A stretch of DNA of 8,529 nucleotides from assembly GCA_046727955.1 (NCBI GenBank), contig JBKPDO010000272.1, positions 1-8,529 on the forward strand, in the 5' to 3' direction. The position numbers were made by a program, and so were the translations under genes. Below are positions 1 to 4,597 of the stretch, piece by piece. The notes beneath the pieces were generated by a model. It was not told the origin of the DNA. It did not search any database and saw only the letters and a list, made by a program, of their open reading frames with translations. The stretch comes from DASVXQ01 sp046727955. GTDB taxonomy: Bacteria; Actinomycetota; CALGFH01. Position 1 is the stretch's first letter; each line of letters opens with the position of its first letter.

Positions 1-1
1 C

Positions 2-478
2 GCCCTGGCGCTGGAGCACACCCGCCACCAGGACCAGGATGGCGCCCCCGGCCTGCGCCTGGTCACCCGGCTGCGGCCCGCCCTGGTCGAGGGCGACCCC
101 GCGCTGCTGGAACGCATGATCGCCAACCTGGTCGAGAACGCCGTGCGCCACAACCAGCCCCCTGGCTGGCTGGATGTCGCCACCGGCGTCAGCGACGGGC
201 GGGTCTTCGTCCGGGTCGCCAACGGCGGCCGCGAGATCCCCGCCGACCAGGTCGAGTCGCTGTTCGAGCCGTTCCGGCGCCTGCACGACCGGGTCGCGTC
301 GGCGGTCCGGGGCGCCGGGCTGGGCCTGTCGATCGTGCGCTCGGTGGCCCGCGCCCACGGCGGCGACGCCCACGCCATGGCGCTGGCCGACGGCGGGCTC
401 CAGGTGACCGTGCGGCTCCCGGCCCGCGCCGAGGCCACCATGGCCATCCCGCCAGCCTGCGCTGGCGGGAGCGGCTGA
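2..478 (+). CDS. Sensor histidine kinase, C-terminal part (5' end outside window)
   Basis: About 158 residues of the catalytic ATP-binding domain of a two-component sensor kinase are visible; the sensor, HAMP and phosphoacceptor-His regions lie before the window. Seen in order: N-box NLVENAVRHN (residues 42-51 of the visible part), a G1-like segment VANGGREIP (72-80), F-box LFEPFRRL (88-95), G2 box GAGLGLSIV (104-112), and the usual ARAHGG strand (116-121). The family phosphorylates itself on His using ATP and passes the phosphate to a response regulator, usually encoded next door. The G1 Asp of DxGxG is Asn here (VAN). Some actinobacterial OmpR-partner kinases have V-x-N-T-G at this place, so the domain may still be active. 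It ends with TGA at 476-478 after a short Ala/Pro/Gly tail. The partner regulator is presumably upstream. Confidence 0.93.
   Translation, partial: ALALEHTRHQDQDGAPGLRLVTRLRPALVEGDPALLERMIANLVENAVRHNQPPGWLDVATGVSDGRVFVRVANGGREIPADQVESLFEPFRRLHDRVASAVRGAGLGLSIVRSVARAHGGDAHAMALADGGLQVTVRLPARAEATMAIPPACAGGSG
448..469 (+). other. Perfect 9-bp hairpin inside the 3' end of the kinase gene
   Basis: CCCGCCAGC (448-456), loop CTGC, then GCTGGCGGG (461-469). It ends 6 bases before the kinase stop codon and is followed by a short direct repeat GGCTGACGGCTGACGGCT, with no T-run. Actinobacterial terminators often lack a U-tract, so this may end the upstream operon. It could also simply encode the Pro/Ala/Gly tail. 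Confidence 0.4.
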
Positions 479-539
479 CGGCTGACGGCTCCTTGTTGCT
501 GTAACGAGTGGCACGGCATAGGAGTGAGGGGATGACCAA

Positions 540-799
540 ATGGGAAGTGCCAGGGGCATGGCCCACCGATGGGTCGACGTCCATGGCTGCGCCTGCACTG
601 CGTCGAGGCGGGCGCGGGCCCGCTGGTGGTGCTGCTGCACGGCTTCCCGGAGTTCTGGTACGCCTGGCGGCACCAGATCCCGGCGCTCGCCGACGCCCGC
701 TACCGGGTGGTCGCGCCCGACCTGCGCGGCTACAACACCTCCGACAAGCCGCCCCGGGTAGGTGACTACCGGCCCCGGGTGCTGGTCCAAGAGGTGGCC
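540..799 (+). pseudogene. Epoxide-hydrolase-like alpha/beta hydrolase, N-terminal remnant, frameshifted
   Basis: From ATG 540 or, more likely, ATG 558, the reading begins AHRWVDVHG. It must then shift at 585-588 into the frame LRLHCVEAGAGPLVVLLHG, because GGCTG replaces the expected GGCCTG, a one-base loss. The second frame continues with HGFPEFWYAWRHQIP, the oxyanion-hole HGFP segment of epoxide hydrolases, then VVAPDLRGYNTSDKPP and VGDYRP. Family members are about 280-330 residues; only about 85 remain. The nucleophile-elbow Asp (G-x-D-x-G), the catalytic acid and the His are all missing, so no activity is possible. The remnant ends where a reverse-strand transposase fragment begins, at about 791-799. 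Family identification is firm from the motifs; loss of function follows from the truncation. Confidence 0.88.
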
Positions 800-1020
800 G
801 AGGCAGTAGCCGTACAGCAGCACGCCGAGCAGGAGCTTGGGGTCGCAGGCGGGGTGGCCGTGCCCGTCATCGCGGTGGGCCCGGTAAAACGGGGCGAGGT
901 CGAGCTGGTCGACCACGTCAAGGATGAACCAGGCCAGGTGGCGTCGGGCGGCCAGTCGCGCAGGTCAGGGGGCAGCAGGAGGGGCTGGTCGCGGCCGCCG
1001 CGCAGGAAGTCGTAGGTCAT
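791..1020 (-). pseudogene. IS1182/DUF772-type transposase, N-terminal fragment, frameshifted
   Basis: From ATG 1018-1020 the protein reads MTYDFLRGGRDQPLLLPPDL then RDW. At 938-945 (GTGGCGTC on the plus strand) one base appears to be missing. After the shift the other frame gives HLAWFILDVVDQLDL, YRAHRDDGHGHPACDP and KLLLGVLLYGYCLGHL. This is the N-terminal DUF772 (InsH-like) domain of IS1182-family DDE transposases, which are usually 450-550 residues long. The catalytic DDE domain is absent. Sequence similarity stops at GHL, which is encoded by the same GAGGTGGCC (791-799) that fits the hydrolase as EVA on the other strand. Confidence 0.85.
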
Positions 1021-1060
1021 CGCCTATTCTACCTGCTCGCGGCTTTAACACCAAATGCGC

Positions 1061-1077
1061 TGATTCTTAACACGCTG
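1061..1077 (-). repeat. Probable terminal repeat of the IS1182-like remnant
   Basis: On the minus strand from 1077: CAGCGTGTTAAGAATCA. It lies 41 bases upstream of the transposase start, as expected for an insertion-sequence end. It shares CAGCGTGTT and, one base out of register, AGAA with the inverted repeats at 4455-4471 and 8231-8247. No second copy is available to prove that it is an end. Confidence 0.45.
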
Positions 1078-1443
1078 TTGCGCAAAGGATGTGCCGCCAC
1101 GGCTGCCGCGCTCACGCTCCCCGATGGGCAGTGACTTGCGACTTTACGTTGCCAACGGGTGCGGTCCCCAGTCGGGCTCCCAGCCTCACGAGTTGGACCG
1201 GCCGTGCGGGCGGACGCGCCCGCTGTTCGCGGTGCCTTGGACCGCTGTTCGCGGCCGCCCGGACCAGCGGACCGGCCGGCGCGACCAGGGTGCGCCGGCG
1301 ATGTCACATCCGCATAAAGCAACCGCGAGACGCGGACGTTACCCCCCCGCCAGCTAGACCAGTGCGTGACCGGGCGCGCGGGGCCCGGCGGCCCCTTGGG
1401 GGCCGTGTGCCCCGGGGACGTCGGCAACCAGAAGGAGCATTGC
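1078..1443. other. 366-base non-coding stretch upstream of the lipoprotein gene
   Basis: Frames through this stretch give Arg/Pro/Gly-rich translations with no recognisable domain and no ribosome binding site, so I read it as intergenic. It holds a 13-bp direct repeat with 22-bp period (1220-1232 and 1242-1254), GC-rich dyads, and presumably the lipoprotein promoter. I cannot name a convincing -35/-10 pair. Confidence 0.6.
1220..1254. repeat. Two 13-bp direct repeats, CCGCTGTTCGCGG
   Basis: Exact copies lie at 1220-1232 and 1242-1254, 22 bases apart, about two helical turns. Tandem direct repeats with this period are the usual form of OmpR-class response-regulator sites, and a sensor kinase gene is nearby. 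The copies lie about 190 bases upstream of the lipoprotein start. The link to a regulator is inference; GC-rich chance repetition cannot be excluded. Confidence 0.35.
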
Positions 1444-2070
1444 ATGCACGATCACGGCGGCCGGGGAGGCCTGCCACGCTCATCACGCCGCCGCTGGCGG
1501 CCACGGCTGGCCGTGCTGGTCGCCGCGCTCGCCCTCACGCTGGCCCTGACGCTGACCGTCGCGGCCTGCGGCGGGAACAAGCCGAGCAGGGTCGCCAGCC
1601 TCAGCGGCTCGAAGCAGCCCACCGCTACCACCCACGCCGGCGGCAGCCACGACGACAGGCAGGCGGCGCTCAACTTCGCCAGGTGCATGCGCCAGCACGG
1701 CATCGACCTGCCCGACCCGCAGTTCAGCGGGGACAACATCGTCCAGCGGCTCCCGACCCGCACCGAGCAGAACAGCCCGAAGTTCAAGGCAGCGCAGCCG
1801 GCCTGCCGGCAGTACCTGCCAAACGGCGGCCAGCCCTCGCCGCCTACCGCCCAGGAGCGCCAGCAGGCGGTGGCGTTTGCCAGGTGCATGCGCCAGCACG
1901 GCATCGACGTGCCCGACCCGAAGATCACCGCGGACGGGATCGAGTATCAGTTCCCCGAGCGTGTCCGGGACGACCCGAGGCTCAAGGCGGCGGAGCGGGC
2001 CTGCCACCAGTACGGCGCCCTGCCGCCCGTCAAGTCCGGCGGCCCGCAAAGCGGTGGGGGCGGCAAGTGA
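1444..2070 (+). CDS. Actinobacterial lipoprotein with two FARCMRQHG Cys repeats
   Basis: A 208-residue secreted lipoprotein. ATG 1444 is preceded by AAGGAG with a 6-base spacer. The N-terminus has an Arg-rich stretch (RRRWRPR, 15-21), a hydrophobic core (22-39), and a lipobox VAAC with the lipid-bearing Cys at 42. A Thr/Ser/Gly linker follows. Two homologous repeats come next: residues 76-121, containing FARCMRQHGIDLPDP and KFKAAQPACRQYLP, and residues 143-187, containing FARCMRQHGIDVPDP and RLKAAERACHQY. Each repeat has one Cys after Arg and one near its end (81/121, 148/187), which could form disulfides outside the cell. Single-repeat relatives are common uncharacterised actinobacterial lipoproteins, often found beside kinases or MacB-type ABC transporters. 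A role in envelope sensing or as an exporter accessory is a guess. The tail ends GGGGK. Confidence 0.85.
   Translation: MHDHGGRGGLPRSSRRRWRPRLAVLVAALALTLALTLTVAACGGNKPSRVASLSGSKQPTATTHAGGSHDDRQAALNFARCMRQHGIDLPDPQFSGDNIVQRLPTRTEQNSPKFKAAQPACRQYLPNGGQPSPPTAQERQQAVAFARCMRQHGIDVPDPKITADGIEYQFPERVRDDPRLKAAERACHQYGALPPVKSGGPQSGGGGK
1678..1719 (+). repeat. Internal repeat copy 1 of the lipoprotein gene
   Basis: This 42-bp segment matches 1879-1920 at 41 of 42 positions, offset by 201 bases (67 codons, in frame). It encodes ARCMRQHGID plus the following (L/V)PDP. Sequence on either side has diverged far more. Confidence 0.85.
1879..1920 (+). repeat. Internal repeat copy 2 of the lipoprotein gene
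   Basis: Second copy of the 42-bp segment at 1678-1719. The single difference is C to G, which changes Leu to Val. Confidence 0.85.
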
Positions 2071-2107
2071 GCACGCCGGAGGCCCCAACGCGCGAGCCGT
2101 CGCCCGA

Positions 2108-2126
2108 CGCCCGGCGGGACCGGGCG
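2108..2126 (+). terminator. Possible GC hairpin terminator after the lipoprotein gene
   Basis: CGCCCGG (2108-2114), loop CGGGA, CCGGGCG (2120-2126), starting 38 bases after the lipoprotein stop and between convergent genes. There is no T-run, so intrinsic termination is uncertain. Confidence 0.3.
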
Positions 2127-2183
2127 GGCGGACGCCCACTATGGGGCTCAGCCGCAAGCGTTCATGCAACACCCTGTCAAGCG

Positions 2184-2530
2184 TCACCCCGACGTCTTGG
2201 CGACGGGGTGGTCCACGACCGAGTCCGGATCGCACAGCGCCGCCTCCCAGGTGGCCCGGCCCTGCGCCAGGAGCCAGCAGCGGAAGTACACAAAGCGGAA
2301 GTACACAAAGCAGTCGTCGGAGCAGCCGCCGTTGAGCTGGTAGGCCACCCCCACAGGTCCCAGCGGTAGGCCTCGGCCAGCAGCTGCGAGAAGTGACGCT
2401 CAAACGAGACGATCTCCTCCGGCGCCGCCTGCTCCAGCATGGCCGTGAGCCGCTCGGCCTGCGCCTGGCAGTCGACGTCCCCGGCGACCGCAGCGGCCTC
2501 CTCCAGCTCCCAGAACCTATCCAGGTCCAC
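2184..2530 (-). pseudogene. DUF4240 domain protein, one-base frameshift and 15-bp tandem duplication
   Basis: Start GTG at 2528-2530, with GGGAGG just upstream. The first frame reads MDLDRFWELEEAAAVAGDVD, then QAERLTAMLEQAAPEEIVSF and AYRWDLWG, typical of small (about 110-170 residue) DUF4240 proteins of unknown function. At 2348-2352 the minus strand has five Gs where six would keep the frame. With one base restored it continues VAYQLNGGCSDDCF, then LLAQGRATWEAALCDPDSV, and stops at 2184-2186. Without the correction the protein runs on as low-complexity Arg/Ser/Thr sequence to a stop at 2177. In the corrected frame a perfect 15-bp tandem repeat adds a second FVYFR. Family assignment is good; whether the break is biological or a sequencing error is open. 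Confidence 0.78.
2281..2310 (-). repeat. Perfect 15-bp tandem duplication inside the DUF4240 gene
   Basis: CGGAAGTACACAAAG occurs at 2281-2295 and again at 2296-2310. It is in frame and duplicates FVYFR in the restored reading frame, next to the conserved CSDD segment. Its perfection suggests a recent slippage event. Confidence 0.9.
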
Positions 2531-2602
2531 GCTTGCCTCCCGACCGACGATGCGGCCACGTCACATCGGTGAGGCTACCGCGCCAGCGGCGGCCATCCCG
2601 CT

Positions 2603-2616
2603 GGGGGTGGTCCCCC
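2603..2616 (-). terminator. Small G/C hairpin between DUF1801 and DUF4240 genes
   Basis: GGGGG (2603-2607), loop TGGT, CCCCC (2612-2616). It lies about 70 bases past the DUF1801 stop and upstream of DUF4240. It is weakly supported as a terminator and has no T-run. The rest of 2531-2687 shows nothing else beyond the DUF4240 ribosome binding site. Confidence 0.2.
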
Positions 2617-2687
2617 CCCTCGCCTACACAGCCAAAGGGAGCGAAACGCCGTCTAAGGACATTAGCCAAATGGGGAACGGCCGGGAC

Positions 2688-3077
2688 CTACTTGATCTGT
2701 CGCCAGCCGCCGGCTCTGTTGTTGGCGGCGATCTGGCGAAGCATGGCGGTCAGGGCCTGGCGGGGGACGCTGTCGCCGCGGCGGAAGGCGATGGTACGGG
2801 CCGTCTTGTTGTCGTGCCCGCTGGTGATGATGCCGTGTGGATCGGGCACGATCGCGCCGTCGTAGAGGAACAGGTTGACGTGGTCCTTGGCGGCGAGCAG
2901 CGCGCACACGTTGCCGTCGAGGACGAAGTAGGGCTGCACCCGACGCTTGATCGTCTCCTCGATGTCGGGATCTGCGGCGTGGACTACCTCGCGCAGTTCG
3001 CGGCACAGGTCGGCTTGCCAGTCGGGCAAGGCGTCGATGTAGACGTCCACGCGAGGGTCGTGTCGCGGGCTGTTCAT
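2688..3077 (-). CDS. DUF1801 domain-containing protein
   Basis: A 129-residue cytoplasmic protein. Recognisable DUF1801 segments are VDVYIDALPDWQADLCRELR (9-28), VVHAADPDIEETIKRRVQPYF (31-51), VCALLAAKDHVNLFLYDGA (57-75), and a C-terminal helix ALTAMLRQIAANNRAGGW (107-124). The fold is found in the YdhG/YdeI-like group and has no assigned reaction. The length is normal for the family and the gene looks intact. ATG 3075-3077 has GAGG at 3085-3088 with a 7-base spacer. The start overlaps the stop of an upstream VOC-like remnant (ATGA), indicating the two were once co-transcribed and translationally coupled. VOC and DUF1801 genes often sit together in actinobacteria. Confidence 0.88.
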   Translation of the reverse strand: MNSPRHDPRVDVYIDALPDWQADLCRELREVVHAADPDIEETIKRRVQPYFVLDGNVCALLAAKDHVNLFLYDGAIVPDPHGIITSGHDNKTARTIAFRRGDSVPRQALTAMLRQIAANNRAGGWRQIK

Positions 3078-3235
3078 GGCTTGACCTCAACGATCTCCAA
3101 GGCGTTGCCATCCGGGTCGGGCGCAGTGCACCTCGCCGGCGCGCCGGGCCAGCGCAGCAGCTCGCCGACCGGAACCGCTCCGATTCTCGTCCCCGCCGAT
3201 GCCATCTTGGTCATCGGGTTCATGGTGCTGTCCAT
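3074..3235 (-). pseudogene. VOC/glyoxalase-like protein, C-terminal remnant
   Basis: An open frame from ATG 3233-3235 to TGA 3074-3076 gives 53 residues. Only the end, DPDGNALEIVEVKP, is recognisable: it is the last beta-strand signature of vicinal-oxygen-chelate proteins (glyoxalase/bleomycin-resistance fold). Just before it, the alternative frame reads GEVHC. Removing one C from the CCC at about 3118-3120 would join them as VHCADPDGN, so a one-base gain is likely here. VOC proteins are usually 115-150 residues, so most of the gene is missing upstream, and the metal-binding residues of the first half are gone. The stop overlaps the DUF1801 start by ATGA. Confidence 0.55.
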
Positions 3236-3292
3236 GGGCGTTGTCCTTTCCGTCAGCAGGTGGCGGACGGGGCGGCCCGGGTCCGCGCGACG

Positions 3293-3679
3293 TCAGTGCA
3301 GCAGGCCGACAACGACGCCGATCACGACGAGCTTGAGCAGCCAGTCGCCGGCGTGCATGGCCGCGGTGACGGGCGGGACCCGTTCCCACTGCACCGACCC
3401 GGTCAGCAGGACCGCGGGGAACCCCACCCACAGCAGCGCCGCCAGGCCCAGGCTGCCGGGCAGAGACGCCAGCTCGGCGCGCGCGGCGATCCAGGCGACC
3501 ACTCCCGCCACCACCGCGGTGCGCAGCAGCTCGGTGAGCACCTTCCAGGGCTGGGGCCGTCCCCGGTCGATTGCGGAGGCGCCGAGAACGCGGCGCTCCA
3601 CCGGGGTGGCCACAGCGTAGTACACGGAGCTGATCACGAATGCGGCGACGGCGGCCACGACCACGCCTACCACGATCAT
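3293..3679 (-). CDS. DUF1761 family integral membrane protein
   Basis: A 128-residue protein with four hydrophobic spans: about 1-20 (IVVGVVVAAVAAFVISSVYY), 50-66 (LRTAVVAGVVAWIAARA), 73-93 (LPGSLGLAALLWVGFPAVLL) and 110-127 (GDWLLKLVVIGVVVGLL). The LWVGFP...GSV...ER and HAGDWLLK segments match the DUF1761 pattern; no biochemical function is known for the family. ATG 3677-3679 has GGGAGG 7 bases upstream. It is transcribed divergently from the TetR gene across an 80-base region with AGTAC/GTACT dyads, so it is the obvious target of that regulator. The gene looks intact. Confidence 0.82.
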   Translation of the reverse strand: MIVVGVVVAAVAAFVISSVYYAVATPVERRVLGASAIDRGRPQPWKVLTELLRTAVVAGVVAWIAARAELASLPGSLGLAALLWVGFPAVLLTGSVQWERVPPVTAAMHAGDWLLKLVVIGVVVGLLH

Positions 3680-3700
3680 CGCGCTGCCTCCCTCTCTTTT

Positions 3701-3716
3701 AGTACGTATCAGTACT
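3701..3716. promoter_or_regulatory. Candidate TetR operator 1 (AGTAC-N6-GTACT)
   Basis: A perfect inverted repeat with 5-bp arms, AGTAC (3701-3705) and GTACT (3712-3716), lies 22 bases before the DUF1761 start, where a bound repressor would block that gene. TetR proteins generally bind dyads in such divergent spacers. Assignment to this TetR is by position. Confidence 0.55.
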
Positions 3717-3723
3717 GTATCAC

Positions 3724-3760
3724 TGGCAATTCCGTACTGTCAAGTACTATGATGTTGTCA
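3724..3760 (+). promoter_or_regulatory. Candidate promoter giving a leaderless TetR mRNA
   Basis: TATGAT at 3748-3753 is a good -10, six bases before the A of ATG 3760, so transcription would start at or within a base of the start codon. No purine-rich ribosome binding site precedes the ATG. The -35 (TGGCAA, 3724-3729, 18-base spacer) is weak on this strand. Its complement TTGCCA could serve as -35 of the opposing DUF1761 gene, with TACTAA (3699-3704) as a -10 at a longish 19-base spacing. Confidence 0.5.
3734..3747. promoter_or_regulatory. Candidate TetR operator 2 (GTACT-N4-AGTAC)
   Basis: A perfect inverted repeat GTACT (3734-3738) GTCA AGTAC (3743-3747) abuts the candidate -10 of the TetR gene, so binding would give autorepression. 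The sequence GTACTGT is shared directly with site 1 (3712-3718). Confidence 0.55.
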
Positions 3761-4446
3761 TGGGAACGACGCGGGACTCGACGGCGCCGCGACGGCGCGG
3801 CCGACCACCGGGCAGCGGGGGTGCTGAGCTGCTGGCCATCGCCCGCCAACAGTTCCTCAGCCACGGTTTCCGTGGCGCCACCATGGACGCGATCGCGGCG
3901 CGGGCCCGGATCTCCAAGCAGACCCTGTACGCCGCCTACCCGTCCAAGGACACGCTCTACGCCGCGGTGGTGCGGGACTGGGTCAACCAGGGTCACGACG
4001 CGCTGGCTCCGCACACCCAGGCCCTGCTCGACGGCGGCAGCGTCGAGGACGGGCTGCGTCGCCTCGCCGGCGTGCTGCAGGCGGCCATCCTGAGTGAGCC
4101 CGTGCTGCAGGTGCGCGCCCTGGTCGCCGCCGAGGCCGAGACCTTCCCGGAGGTCGCGGCCGACTACGTCGCACGCAGCTGGGACCGCAACCTGCGCCGG
4201 CTCGCCCACACCCTGTCCACGCTGACCGAACAGGGTCGCCTGGCCGTCGAGGATCCAGAGATCGCCGCCGAACAGTTTGTCTGGCTGATCATCGGCGCAC
4301 CCCTCAATCGCCTAGAACTAAACGGGACGACCAACGGCTACAGTCGCCGCCGACTCGACCACATCGCCGAACAAGGCGTCGAGACGTTCCTCAGTCGCTA
4401 CGGGCCCACAGCGCCCGTCGACCCCACGCCCCAGCTCCAGGACTGA
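3760..4446 (+). CDS. TetR/AcrR family transcriptional regulator
   Basis: A 228-residue DNA-binding repressor. A basic N-terminal arm (RRRGRPPG, 11-18) leads into the TetR_N helix-turn-helix: LLAIARQQFLSHGFRGATM (24-42), DAIAARARISKQTLYAAYP (43-61) and SKDTLY (62-67). The all-helical C-terminal domain (about 80-215) binds an inducer and dimerises; its ligand cannot be predicted, and it most resembles AefR-like members. ATG 3760 is preferred because it directly follows the -10 and no ribosome binding site exists for another start. The divergent DUF1761 membrane protein is the likely regulated gene, with two dyads between them. The stop lies only 5 bases before the TAA that borders the downstream mobile element, so the insertion just missed the gene. 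Confidence 0.92.
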   Translation: MGTTRDSTAPRRRGRPPGSGGAELLAIARQQFLSHGFRGATMDAIAARARISKQTLYAAYPSKDTLYAAVVRDWVNQGHDALAPHTQALLDGGSVEDGLRRLAGVLQAAILSEPVLQVRALVAAEAETFPEVAADYVARSWDRNLRRLAHTLSTLTEQGRLAVEDPEIAAEQFVWLIIGAPLNRLELNGTTNGYSRRRLDHIAEQGVETFLSRYGPTAPVDPTPQLQD

Positions 4447-4451
4447 CGGAC

Positions 4452-4454
4452 TAA
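4452..4454 (+). repeat. Left copy of candidate target duplication TAA
   Basis: TAA immediately precedes the left inverted repeat and matches TAA at 8248-8250. Three bases can agree by chance (1 in 64), but the TNA form fits the family. Confidence 0.5.
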
Positions 4455-4471
4455 CAGCGTGTTTCAGAACC
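4455..4471 (+). repeat. Left terminal inverted repeat
   Basis: CAGCGTGTTTCAGAACC. Its mate is at 8231-8247 with one mismatch (G/A at position 5). Including flanking bases the pairing extends to 20 of 22. Confidence 0.8.
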
Positions 4472-4597
4472 GGTGTTAGGCGAGCGGGTTGTGTCTGCGG
4501 TAGCGGTGAGGGTGTGCAGCGGGGGAGCGCGTTGGCGTGGATCCATCCACTCGATCGTGGCTTTGCAGACGTTGAGCTGGAGGCTTAGCCGTGCAGC

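Larger units (their letters stand above)
791..1077 (-). mobile_element. 5'-end remnant of an IS1182-like insertion sequence
   Basis: A transposase start (ATG at 1018-1020) plus its upstream leader remain; everything after about residue 75 has been lost at the junction with the hydrolase fragment. The probable outer end, read on the minus strand from 1077, is CAGCGTGTTAAGAATCAG. Its first nine bases equal those of the inverted repeats at 4455 and 8247. The opposite end of this insertion sequence is not in the window. Confidence 0.65.

Noticed and set aside
569..1015. 148-residue alpha/beta hydrolase as an intact short gene
   Set aside because: Only the first part is hydrolase. After about base 800 the translation is the antisense of a transposase fragment, and catalytic residues are absent.
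1281..1360. Candidate promoter with CATAAAG before the lipoprotein gene
   Set aside because: No matching -35 at acceptable spacing, and the distance to the start is over 100 bases.
1089..2369. 426-residue open frame on the plus strand
   Set aside because: It overlaps the lipoprotein gene in another frame and consists of Arg/Pro/Ala-rich sequence. The lipoprotein has a signal peptide, lipobox and ribosome binding site.
1483..2559. 358-residue open frame on the minus strand
   Set aside because: Antisense to the lipoprotein and out of frame with DUF4240; no domain visible.
2439..3620. 393-residue open frame on the plus strand
   Set aside because: Antisense to DUF4240, DUF1801, the VOC tail and DUF1761. 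DUF1801 and DUF1761 have ribosome binding sites and recognisable domains; this frame has neither.
3293..4093. DUF1761-TetR region as a toxin-antitoxin or defence pair
   Set aside because: The products fit a plain TetR-regulated membrane protein; no toxin, nuclease or other defence domain is visible.
4472..4597. Possible small reverse-strand gene downstream of LacI
   Set aside because: A minus-strand frame gives a short peptide, LQLNVCKATIEWMDPR, that looks protein-like. It has no start or ribosome binding site and no family I can name, so I left it as shoulder sequence of the element.
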